NCBI RefSeq assembly: GCF_025465935.1
Contig: NZ_JANLNV010000089.1
Coordinates: 1-42,881 of the forward strand
Direction: 5' to 3'
Source: Pseudomonas sp. 7P_10.2_Bac1
Lineage (GTDB): Bacteria > Pseudomonadota > Gammaproteobacteria > Pseudomonadales > Pseudomonadaceae
Length of the DNA: 42,881 nt
The first letter of the stretch is position 1; the number at the start of each line of letters is the position of its first letter. Below, piece after piece: positions 22,765 through 29,905 of the stretch. The notes under the pieces were generated by a model, which was given only the letters and a program-made list of their open reading frames with translations, did not search any database and was not told the origin of the DNA. The position numbers and the translations under genes are program-made.

Positions 22765-24204
22765 TTACACCTCTTTCGGCAAACGCCCGTCAATCACTTG
22801 ATGCAAAGCGCTGCCCACCGGCCAGTTGCGCATAAAGCGTGCACGGTCGCGGGCGTAGGCCGAGGCAAATTGGCTGCGGGATGAGTGCTGACACATCGAG
22901 TCCAGATCGATCAACGCCCAACGGCCGTTATCCCAGAACACGTTATGGCCCTTGAGGTCACCGTGGCTGATGCGCTCGCGAATCAGGTCGGCAAACAGTT
23001 GATCCAACGCCTGCAACTCGGCTTGCGGGGCGTCGCCGCTGTCCTGATACGGCGCAAAACGCTCGATGATGTCCGGCCCGGGCAGGTATTCGGTCACCAG
23101 ATACGCCTTGGCGCGCAGCCACAAAAAACGCGTTTCCAGCAGCGCCAGCGGCTTGGGCGTGGCGATACCGAGAAACAGCAGCCGATTGCCTTCCTGCCAT
23201 GAATGCCACGCTCGGCTGGGGCGCCAAAAGCGCTTGAGCCAGTGCGCAAAACCTTTGATGTTGTAGCGCTTGACCACCAGCGTGCGGCCCGCCACGTCGA
23301 CTTTGCCGACACTGGCCGCGCCGCCGGTCTTGTACAAATACCCCTGATCGAGCAACGCATCGGCCTTGGCCAGTACCGGCAACATCGCCGCTTCTTCTTC
23401 GCGAGCAAACGCGCGCAAGGCAAACGCTCCGCGCTGTACGCTAAACAACGTGCAGTCGCGGCCGACTTTGTTCATGAAGTCGTTCAGACGCCAGGCGCGC
23501 ACCTTTTCGACCTGCTTGAGCAACGCTTCCAGTGGCAAGGCGTGTTCACCGTTGCTCAGCAGGTAATACACCAGCAACTCTTCAATGAACGGCTCAAGGC
23601 TCTTGGGCAACTGAGCGAAGAACACGCCGAGGTTTTCCAGCACCTTTTGCCGCGACAGCGGTTTACCCGCCTCTTCGACGCCAATACCCGCGCCATCGAT
23701 CAAATACAGTTTGCCGTTGCAGCGCAGCAGGTTGTCCAGGTGCAGGTCTTCCTGCCACAGCCCCTTGAGATGCATCTGCCCAATCGCTTCCAGGGCCTCG
23801 GCCAGCACGACTTGCTGCTCGTCAGCCAATACCGGGAGCGATTGCACCGCGCTCCAGGCATCGCCCAGGCTTTGTGCCTGTTCAAGGTACTCAAACAGCA
23901 GCCAGCCACCCTCGCCTTCCAGCAAGCCATCGGCGAGCAGTTGCGGGGTCGTCAGGCCTTGCTCCGCCAGCAGGCGCACGCCCGCCAGTTCTCGCTGAAA
24001 GTTACGCGCCGCCTTGCTGCCGACCATCAACTTGGCCAGCACCGTGCGCCCGCGCCACACACCGGCACCGACGTAACGTTGCCCCGGCAGCACCCGCAGC
24101 AGGCTCAACAACTGCAACTGTGCAGGCCCGGCCGCGTCAGCCAGCTCGATGCTGAGCGGCAACGACGGCGTGCGACCGGCCTTTTGCAATTCGGACAAGC
24201 GCAT
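22765..24204 (-). CDS. Tandem (two-domain) LPS kinase-like protein, InaA family
   Basis: This 479 aa protein contains two kinase-like domains, about double the usual InaA/WaaP length. Domain 1 (about residues 30-240) has Lys58 (TVLAKLMVG), catalytic loop QEDLHLDN with Asp153 and Asn158, and Asp170 in LIDGAG. Domain 2 (about 290-479) has Lys312 (LVVKRYN), HGDLKGHN with Asp416 and Asn421, and Asp433 in LIDLDS. All key residues are present in both halves, so both may be active. It probably phosphorylates core heptoses or regulates the neighbouring kinases. It corresponds to the PA5006 slot. The ATG at 24204 overlaps the preceding stop (TGATG). It is the last gene of the waaF operon. Confidence 0.85.
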   Translation of the reverse strand: MRLSELQKAGRTPSLPLSIELADAAGPAQLQLLSLLRVLPGQRYVGAGVWRGRTVLAKLMVGSKAARNFQRELAGVRLLAEQGLTTPQLLADGLLEGEGGWLLFEYLEQAQSLGDAWSAVQSLPVLADEQQVVLAEALEAIGQMHLKGLWQEDLHLDNLLRCNGKLYLIDGAGIGVEEAGKPLSRQKVLENLGVFFAQLPKSLEPFIEELLVYYLLSNGEHALPLEALLKQVEKVRAWRLNDFMNKVGRDCTLFSVQRGAFALRAFAREEEAAMLPVLAKADALLDQGYLYKTGGAASVGKVDVAGRTLVVKRYNIKGFAHWLKRFWRPSRAWHSWQEGNRLLFLGIATPKPLALLETRFLWLRAKAYLVTEYLPGPDIIERFAPYQDSGDAPQAELQALDQLFADLIRERISHGDLKGHNVFWDNGRWALIDLDSMCQHSSRSQFASAYARDRARFMRNWPVGSALHQVIDGRLPKEV

Positions 24205-24956
24205 CAGCGACTCTCCTTGTGGCTGCGACGAACATTCAGCCGCTCAAACCAGGCATCCACCAATCCGCTTTCAACCGGTTGTTCCAGATACGCCGCGAGC
24301 AGAGTGCGCACCTCGTCAGCGTTCCAGACCTGGGCCCGGCGCAACAACGGCTCGATGTCTTTGACCCGGTCACGCTGGCCCAGCAGCAAAGGCCGGGTTT
24401 TTTCCAGGTCGATCAACTGGGCGCGATAGCCCGCCCCGTCCGCCTGCAAAAAGATGTGTTTGGGATAGAAGCACCCATGCACCTGACGCGAAGCGTGCAG
24501 GTGGCGCGCCAACTGGCCACAGGTACGCAAAATGGCTTGCTGCTGCACTGGAGTCAGTTGCGGCCATTGCTCGAGCAGGGAGTCGAGGTCACTCCAGCCG
24601 TCCAGCGCGCGTGTCATCAAAATCGCGCGACGCTCACCGGCCACTTTGCGCTCACCAAAAAACACCGCTTGGAGCGCCGGAATGCCCAACTGCTGGTAAC
24701 GCTGGATATTGCGAAACTCGCGGGCAAAACTCGGCTCGCCGAACGGGCTGTGCAAGGTGCGGGTCAGGTAGTTGCTCTGGCGCTTGAGGTAGAAACCGTG
24801 CCCTTCGAGGTCCATGCGAAACACTGTGCTCCAGCCACCCCGGCTGGTGTTGGGCTCGTCCACCGCATCCAGTTGCAGGTTCCACAGGGCGTCGAAATCA
24901 GCCAATCCATTGCGTTCCAGTAAAGCCCTTTCGGCTCCTGCCAAAAAATCAGTCAT
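24204..24956 (-). CDS. InaA-family LPS kinase-like protein lacking the catalytic Asp
   Basis: The 250 aa protein is a single kinase-like domain with Lys58 (FYLKRQSN) and metal-binding Asp183 (LIDLEKTRP). The catalytic loop reads HGCFYPKHIFL, placing Cys162 where HxD kinases have Asp and His167 in place of Asn. I recall HGCFYPKHI as typical of InaA-type proteins, so this may be the norm for the subfamily rather than decay. It fits the PA5007 slot. The start overlaps the wapP-like gene by four bases (ATGA) and the stop abuts the tandem kinase (TGATG). A role in heptose phosphorylation, direct or as a partner protein, is inferred from the operon. Confidence 0.82.
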   Translation of the reverse strand: MTDFLAGAERALLERNGLADFDALWNLQLDAVDEPNTSRGGWSTVFRMDLEGHGFYLKRQSNYLTRTLHSPFGEPSFAREFRNIQRYQQLGIPALQAVFFGERKVAGERRAILMTRALDGWSDLDSLLEQWPQLTPVQQQAILRTCGQLARHLHASRQVHGCFYPKHIFLQADGAGYRAQLIDLEKTRPLLLGQRDRVKDIEPLLRRAQVWNADEVRTLLAAYLEQPVESGLVDAWFERLNVRRSHKESR

Positions 24957-25687
24957 TCCCGGCCCTCAAAAAAACGCACGATATGACGGACTCGCTCTTT
25001 GTCTGCCGCGTTGAGTGTGGTGCGCCCGGTGTATTGGAAATAGAAACGCAAACGCTGGGTGGCGCTCAGGTGGTATTTGGCCACTTTGTCGAGGCACGCC
25101 AGGTCTTTGGTGATCCGGTACTTGAGCCAGAAACCCCGCCAGAAGTCGCCGTTCGGGCAGTCGATCAAGTACAGGTGCGCCTGATCGTCGATCAGCAGGT
25201 TGCGCCACTTCAAGTCGTTATGAGTGAAGCGATGATCGTGCATGGTCTTGGTGTAGCGCGCCAATTGGCGGCTAACGCCGTCGACCCAGGCACGGTCCTT
25301 GAGCAGCGGATCGTTATTGTCCGCCAGATCCGACAAATCGCGGGTGTTGGGCAGTTCGCGGGTAATCATCGCGCCCCGCGCAAAGGCAAACCCCTTGCGC
25401 TCAAGGCCCCAGGCAACCACCTCGGCTGTGGGTATGCCCCACTTGGCAAAGCGCTTGAGGTTCTGCCACTCGGACTTCACCCGCGGGCGCCCCAGATAAC
25501 GGCGCAGCCCCTTGCCCGCCCCGGTGTAGCGCTTGACGTAGTAATTGACGCCATCACGCTCGACACGGATCACTTGCGACAACGGATCGCGGGTCAGGTG
25601 CTCGCCTTGCAGGGCAAACACAGCATCGAGACTGCCAAAATCATGTGCCAACGCGCGGTAAGCAGGTTCCAGGTTCCAACCCGCCAT
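24953..25687 (-). CDS. wapP: LPS core heptose kinase-like protein, WapP-like
   Basis: This 244 aa protein has a canonical small-kinase layout: Lys52 (YYVKRYTG), catalytic loop HNDLKWRN with Asp158 and Asn163, and metal Asp176 in LIDCPNGDF. It sits directly after waaP in the slot recalled for PA5008, named wapP and thought to phosphorylate the second heptose. Its start overlaps the waaP stop (TAATG) and its stop overlaps the next start (ATGA), so production is tightly coupled. The phosphorylation site itself is inferred from the literature on P. aeruginosa, not visible here. Confidence 0.82.
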   Translation of the reverse strand: MAGWNLEPAYRALAHDFGSLDAVFALQGEHLTRDPLSQVIRVERDGVNYYVKRYTGAGKGLRRYLGRPRVKSEWQNLKRFAKWGIPTAEVVAWGLERKGFAFARGAMITRELPNTRDLSDLADNNDPLLKDRAWVDGVSRQLARYTKTMHDHRFTHNDLKWRNLLIDDQAHLYLIDCPNGDFWRGFWLKYRITKDLACLDKVAKYHLSATQRLRFYFQYTGRTTLNAADKERVRHIVRFFEGRE

Positions 25688-26493
25688 TACAGTGCATCTC
25701 CATAGCGCACTTTGCGCTCGTAGAGTTTTTGCGCCTTGCCTTCGAGCCAGGCCAACAAACGGGCTTCTTCGCGCAGGATCTGGCGCAGCGGCATCTGGAA
25801 GTAACCGCGCAGGAAGCGCAGCTTGTCGCGCTGAGTCAGGCCAATGTCCAGCGCCGAAAAGTACAACGCGGCCAGGTCTTTGTTGCGCCAGCGACGGCTT
25901 ATCACGGCGCGGGTCTGGGCACGGTGCAGGTCGATGACCGACAAGCGCAGGTTATCGGCCGTCACCGGCTTGTCGGTGTGCAGCAAAAAGTGGCAGATGT
26001 AGCAGTCGCGATGGTTCACCCCGGCGCGGTGCATCATGCCGGTCATGCGCGCCACTTCAGCGATCAGCGCATGTTTGAGCTTGGGCTGCGGCGGCTGCTT
26101 GAGCCAATCGAGGCTGAAGTCTTCGAGGCTGACGGTTGGCGCCAGCTCTTCGGTGATGATGAACGAGTGCTGCTGCGCCGGGTTACTGCCCTTTTCGCCA
26201 TAGGCCACAGCGGTCATGGTCGGCACACCCACTTCGTGCAAACGCTTGATCGCTCGCCATTCCTGGCCGGCACCGAGCACTGGCAATTTGGCGGTGAACA
26301 GGTTTTTGAAGACCTCGCCCCAACCAATACCCCGGTGGATTTTCACAAAGTAACCGCGACCGTCGACTTCCGTACGCAGGGTACGGCGGCCATCCAGTTC
26401 ACGGTAAACCTCACCCTTCAGTTGCTCGACTTCGGTGAACGCATCGCGTCCTTCCCACAAGCGTTTGAAGGGTTCGGCAAGTATCAGTTTCAT
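25687..26493 (-). CDS. waaP: LPS core heptose(I) kinase
   Basis: WaaP phosphorylates O-4 of the first heptose, and in P. aeruginosa it is reported as essential because unphosphorylated core is poorly exported. The 268 aa length equals the recalled P. aeruginosa protein. Lys51 (YFVKIHRG) and Asp163 (NHRDCYICHF) fall at the positions of the known ATP-lysine and catalytic Asp, and SVIDLHRAQTR supplies the metal-binding Asp. The ATG at 26493 overlaps the waaG stop (TGATG). All active-site residues are intact, so function is expected. Confidence 0.95.
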   Translation of the reverse strand: MKLILAEPFKRLWEGRDAFTEVEQLKGEVYRELDGRRTLRTEVDGRGYFVKIHRGIGWGEVFKNLFTAKLPVLGAGQEWRAIKRLHEVGVPTMTAVAYGEKGSNPAQQHSFIITEELAPTVSLEDFSLDWLKQPPQPKLKHALIAEVARMTGMMHRAGVNHRDCYICHFLLHTDKPVTADNLRLSVIDLHRAQTRAVISRRWRNKDLAALYFSALDIGLTQRDKLRFLRGYFQMPLRQILREEARLLAWLEGKAQKLYERKVRYGDAL

Positions 26494-27614
26494 CAGTGTT
26501 GCTCCGCCAGAATCACATCCGCAGCATGCTGCGGCATGCTATAGAGGTCGGCCGTCTGCGCGTAGGCCAGGCCATTTTGGCTCCAGGCCGCACGTGCAGC
26601 ATCGTCGGACAACATGTGGGTCAGATAGTCATTGAGTTGTGTCTGCTCGAACGGTTCGTCCAGCACCAGGCCCGCATCGGCGTCGCTGATGTAATGGGCA
26701 TACCCACACACCGCACTGACCAATACCGGCAAACCCGCCACCAGGGCTTCAAGCAGAACGGTTCCGGTGTTTTCGTTGTAGGCCGGGTGGATCAACACGT
26801 CGGCGCCCAGCAGGAAACGCGGAATGTCACTGCGCCCCTTGAGAAACTGCACATGCTCGCCCAGCCCCAACGTGGCGCTTTGCAATTGAAAGACCTTGGG
26901 ATCGTCCTGGCCAATGACTAACAACTGGGTGCGTTTTTTAAGCTCGGGCGCCAAGGCGGCCAGGGCCTTGAGGCTGCGGTCGACCCCTTTGGTCTTGAAC
27001 CCCGAACCGATCTGCACCAGCAGCAGGTCATCGTCTGCCAGATTGAATTCACGACGGAACTCGGCGCGTATTTCAGCCGCATTCGGCGGCGCCCGGCGGT
27101 CCAGCGCGATGCCCGGCGGCAGCAAATGGAAGCGCTGCAACGGGGTGTCGTAATGCTTGATGAACAACGGCTGCTGGACTTCAGAAATCATCAGGATTTC
27201 GGTCTTGGCGTTCTTGTCGAACACCGCGCGCTCGTACTCGGCAAAGTGTTTGTAGCGCTTGAAGAAGCGGTAAAACGAATGCCGCAGGTTCTGCGCCTTG
27301 TCTTCAAAGCAGCCGTCGGCCGCGTAATAAACGTCCAGGCCCGGCATTTTGTTGAAGCCGATCAGGCGGTCGACCGGGCGCTTGGCCAGGTCAGCCTGCA
27401 TCCAGGCGAGCATTTTTTCGTTGCGAGTGTGGTTGTGGAACGCCTTGACCGGCGCCACCAGCACCTCAAAGCCCGGCGGGATGTCGCCTTCCCAGATCAT
27501 CGTGTACACACGGATCTGGTGCCCGCGTTTCTGGCACTCCAGGGCGATTCGCATGAAATCGCGCTGCAGACCGCCAAACGGGAAATATTTGTACAGCACA
27601 AAAGCCAGTTGCAT
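26493..27614 (-). CDS. waaG: LPS core glycosyltransferase WaaG
   Basis: This 373 aa GT4 enzyme matches E. coli WaaG in length. It has the acceptor-side glycine motif FPFGGLQRDFMRIA (residues about 11-24) and the donor motif DVLIHPAYNENTGTVLLEALVAGLPVL with E-x7-E spacing. It adds the first outer-core hexose to the second heptose: glucose in E. coli, galactosamine in Pseudomonas from published core structures. It is a cytosolic peripheral membrane protein. It overlaps waaC upstream and waaP downstream by one base each, placing it in the middle of the operon. Confidence 0.95.
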   Translation of the reverse strand: MQLAFVLYKYFPFGGLQRDFMRIALECQKRGHQIRVYTMIWEGDIPPGFEVLVAPVKAFHNHTRNEKMLAWMQADLAKRPVDRLIGFNKMPGLDVYYAADGCFEDKAQNLRHSFYRFFKRYKHFAEYERAVFDKNAKTEILMISEVQQPLFIKHYDTPLQRFHLLPPGIALDRRAPPNAAEIRAEFRREFNLADDDLLLVQIGSGFKTKGVDRSLKALAALAPELKKRTQLLVIGQDDPKVFQLQSATLGLGEHVQFLKGRSDIPRFLLGADVLIHPAYNENTGTVLLEALVAGLPVLVSAVCGYAHYISDADAGLVLDEPFEQTQLNDYLTHMLSDDAARAAWSQNGLAYAQTADLYSMPQHAADVILAEQH

Positions 27615-28675
27615 CAGCGCAGTTCCTCAGCCAGTAACAACGTGCTTAATCGACTTGCGACACGCTCTGGGTTCAGACGAGTGAAGCACAACGGCCACTC
27701 GTTTTTCAGATCAAACCGCTGCTGATCCTGTGCAGTCGGCTGGTAAGTGCATTTTTTCTGCAGGCAAGGTGCACACGGGAAATCGCTGGCCAGGTGAATC
27801 TGCACCTTGCCGTAGGCACCCGTAAGCCCGGGGTTGGTGGGGCCGAACAGGGAAATGGTCGGCACATCCAGTGCTGCCGCCAAATGCCCAAGGCCGGTAT
27901 CCACCGCCACACAGGCGCTGGCATTGGCCAATACTTTAGCCACACCTGCAAGATTCAGCTTGGGCAGCACCACGGCATTTTTCAGGCCATGGGCGATGCG
28001 TTCGGCACGGGCCTTTTCAGCCGGGTTGCCCCACGGCAAACGCACCTCGATGCCCCGCTGGCCCATGCGCACGGTCAAATCCCGCCAGTACACTTCGGGC
28101 CAGTGCTTGGTGTCCCACGTGGTGCCGTGCAAAAACAGTACGTAAGGCTTGTTGCGCGGCAATTCAATCAGGCGCTCGACGTCGAGGCCGTAATCGCCCA
28201 GCCCCTTTGGCAAGTCGTAACCCAGCGCCACGGCGAACAACTGGCGGATACGCTCGACCGCATGCTGCCCGCGGGCCACCGCCAGGCGGCGCTGATAAAA
28301 GTGGCTGGCCAGTGGCTCACGCGCAGAGTTTTTGTCCAACCCGGCGATCGGGGCCTTGACGTACCGGGTCAACCAGGCACTTTTGACCAGCCCTTGGGCG
28401 TCAATCACCAGGTCGTATTTCTCGGCGCGCAGGCTTTGCTTGAAGCGCTTCCACTCGCCGCTTTTGAGGGTTTGCCAGATATTTTTGCGCCAGCGGCGAA
28501 TCGCCACCGGGATCACCTTGCCGACCGCCGGGTGCCAGGTCGGAATCTCGGCAAAGCCTTCTTCAACCACCCAGTCAAAGGTGATGCCCGGAATAGCCCG
28601 GGCCGCATCGGTCAGTGCCGGCAAGGCATGAATCACATCCCCAAGGGATGAGGTTTTAACCAACAGAACACGCAC
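27614..28675 (-). CDS. waaC: Heptosyltransferase I
   Basis: WaaC (GT9) adds the first L,D-heptose to Kdo using ADP-heptose. The 353 aa protein starts RVLLVKTSSLGDVIHALPAL, with Asp13 at the catalytic position known from E. coli WaaC. The donor-binding region near the C-terminus reads AVDTGLGHLAAALDVPTISLFGPTNP. The start is GTG at 28675, immediately after the waaF TAG, with GAGGT about seven bases upstream inside waaF. The absence of any gap indicates coupled translation. Confidence 0.95.
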   Translation of the reverse strand: MRVLLVKTSSLGDVIHALPALTDAARAIPGITFDWVVEEGFAEIPTWHPAVGKVIPVAIRRWRKNIWQTLKSGEWKRFKQSLRAEKYDLVIDAQGLVKSAWLTRYVKAPIAGLDKNSAREPLASHFYQRRLAVARGQHAVERIRQLFAVALGYDLPKGLGDYGLDVERLIELPRNKPYVLFLHGTTWDTKHWPEVYWRDLTVRMGQRGIEVRLPWGNPAEKARAERIAHGLKNAVVLPKLNLAGVAKVLANASACVAVDTGLGHLAAALDVPTISLFGPTNPGLTGAYGKVQIHLASDFPCAPCLQKKCTYQPTAQDQQRFDLKNEWPLCFTRLNPERVASRLSTLLLAEELR

Positions 28676-29710
28676 CTAGTTGACCTCGACCGGGGTGACC
28701 TGCAGACGTTGCAAGGCTTCAATCACCGGCGCTGGCATCAGTTCGCGCAAGCAGTTGTAGTGGCCGAAGCGACAGGTGCGCTCAAAGCACGGGCTGCATT
28801 CCAGGTCCAGGCGCACGATTTCTACCTGATCAGCCAACGGCGGGGTAAAACCCGGCGAGGTGGAGCCGTACACCGCCACCAACGGGCGATTGAGCGCCGC
28901 GGCGACGTGCATCAGGCCTGAATCGTTGGACACCACGGCATCGGCACACGACAACAGGTCGATGGCTTCGGCCAGCGAGGTTTCGCCGCTAAGGTTGATG
29001 GACTCCTCGCGAAAACCGGGAATCAGTTGCGAGCGGATGTCTTCGCCCACGCCGTGATCGTTTTTCGAGCCGAACAGCCACACTTGCCAGCCTTCGCGGA
29101 TCTTTTGCTCGGCGACCTTGGCGTAATGCTCGGACGGCCAACGCTTGGACTCGCCAAACTCGGCACCCGGACACAGCGCCAGCACCGGACGGTCGAGCTC
29201 CAGCCCGAACTTGCGCAGGGCGGCTTCGCGGCTCTGCGGATCGATTTGCAGATCAGGGCGCGGGTAAGGTGTGGGCAAGTCGGCACCCGGCTCGTAAGCC
29301 AGGGCCATGAAGCGCTCGATCATCAACGGATAGCGTTCTTTATCGAGCGTGCGCACATCGTTGAGCAACCCGTAACGGAACTCGCCCCGCCAGCCGGTGC
29401 GCTTGGCGATCCCGGCGAAGAACGGCACCAACGCCGACTTGAGCGAGTTAGGCAGCAAGATGGCCTGATCGTATTGCCCCTTGAGGGACTTGCCGATCTT
29501 GCGGCGCGTGGCCAGCTCAAGGGCGCCATGGCCGAGCGGAAAGCTCAAGGCCTTGCGGACCTCAGGCATGCGCTCAAGGATGGGGCGGCTCCACTCGGGG
29601 GCCAACACATCGATTTCGCACTGTGGGTGGCGCTGTTTCAGGCACTGGAACAGTGTCTGCGCCATCACCATGTCACCGACCCAGCTGGGCCCAACGATCA
29701 AAATATTCAT
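28676..29710 (-). CDS. waaF: Heptosyltransferase II
   Basis: WaaF (GT9) adds the second heptose of the inner core. The 344 aa protein begins MNILIVGPSWVGDMVMAQ, with Asp13 at the GT9 catalytic position. The C-terminal donor motif is AVVSNDSGLMHVAAALNRPLVAVYGSTSP. The start at 29710 is chosen because MNILIVGPSW is the conserved WaaF N-terminus and GGAAA precedes it; the longer frame to 29782 runs into repeat-bearing intergenic DNA. It is the first gene of a seven-gene unit that ends at 22765. Its promoter should lie between 29710 and 29906, where no clear consensus was found. Confidence 0.95.
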   Translation of the reverse strand: MNILIVGPSWVGDMVMAQTLFQCLKQRHPQCEIDVLAPEWSRPILERMPEVRKALSFPLGHGALELATRRKIGKSLKGQYDQAILLPNSLKSALVPFFAGIAKRTGWRGEFRYGLLNDVRTLDKERYPLMIERFMALAYEPGADLPTPYPRPDLQIDPQSREAALRKFGLELDRPVLALCPGAEFGESKRWPSEHYAKVAEQKIREGWQVWLFGSKNDHGVGEDIRSQLIPGFREESINLSGETSLAEAIDLLSCADAVVSNDSGLMHVAAALNRPLVAVYGSTSPGFTPPLADQVEIVRLDLECSPCFERTCRFGHYNCLRELMPAPVIEALQRLQVTPVEVN

Positions 29711-29771
29711 AAGTTTCCATAAACAAGCAAGGGAGGCAGTGGCCTGATGCTCGTCAGCCAGAACACTCAAC

Positions 29772-29838
29772 TGTAGGAGCAAGCTCGTCTCGCGATCTTT
29801 TAAAGATCAAAAGATCGCGAGGCGAGCTCGCTCCTACA
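29772..29838. repeat. REP pair (BIME-like) forming a 30-bp inverted repeat
   Basis: The arms 29772-29801 and 29809-29838 match as reverse complements at 28 of 30 positions, with a 7-base loop (AAAGATC). They begin TGTAGGAGC and end GCTCCTACA. It is the longest and best-preserved palindrome in the window and lies between glnE and waaF, both on the minus strand. It follows the glnE stop and may protect the glnE mRNA end or separate the two units. Confidence 0.9.
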
Positions 29839-29905
29839 CAGACCGCGTTCACGTTACTGACAGGCTTCAGACGCTTGCCTCCCCGCTGTAATTGCTAGCT
29901 GTAGC

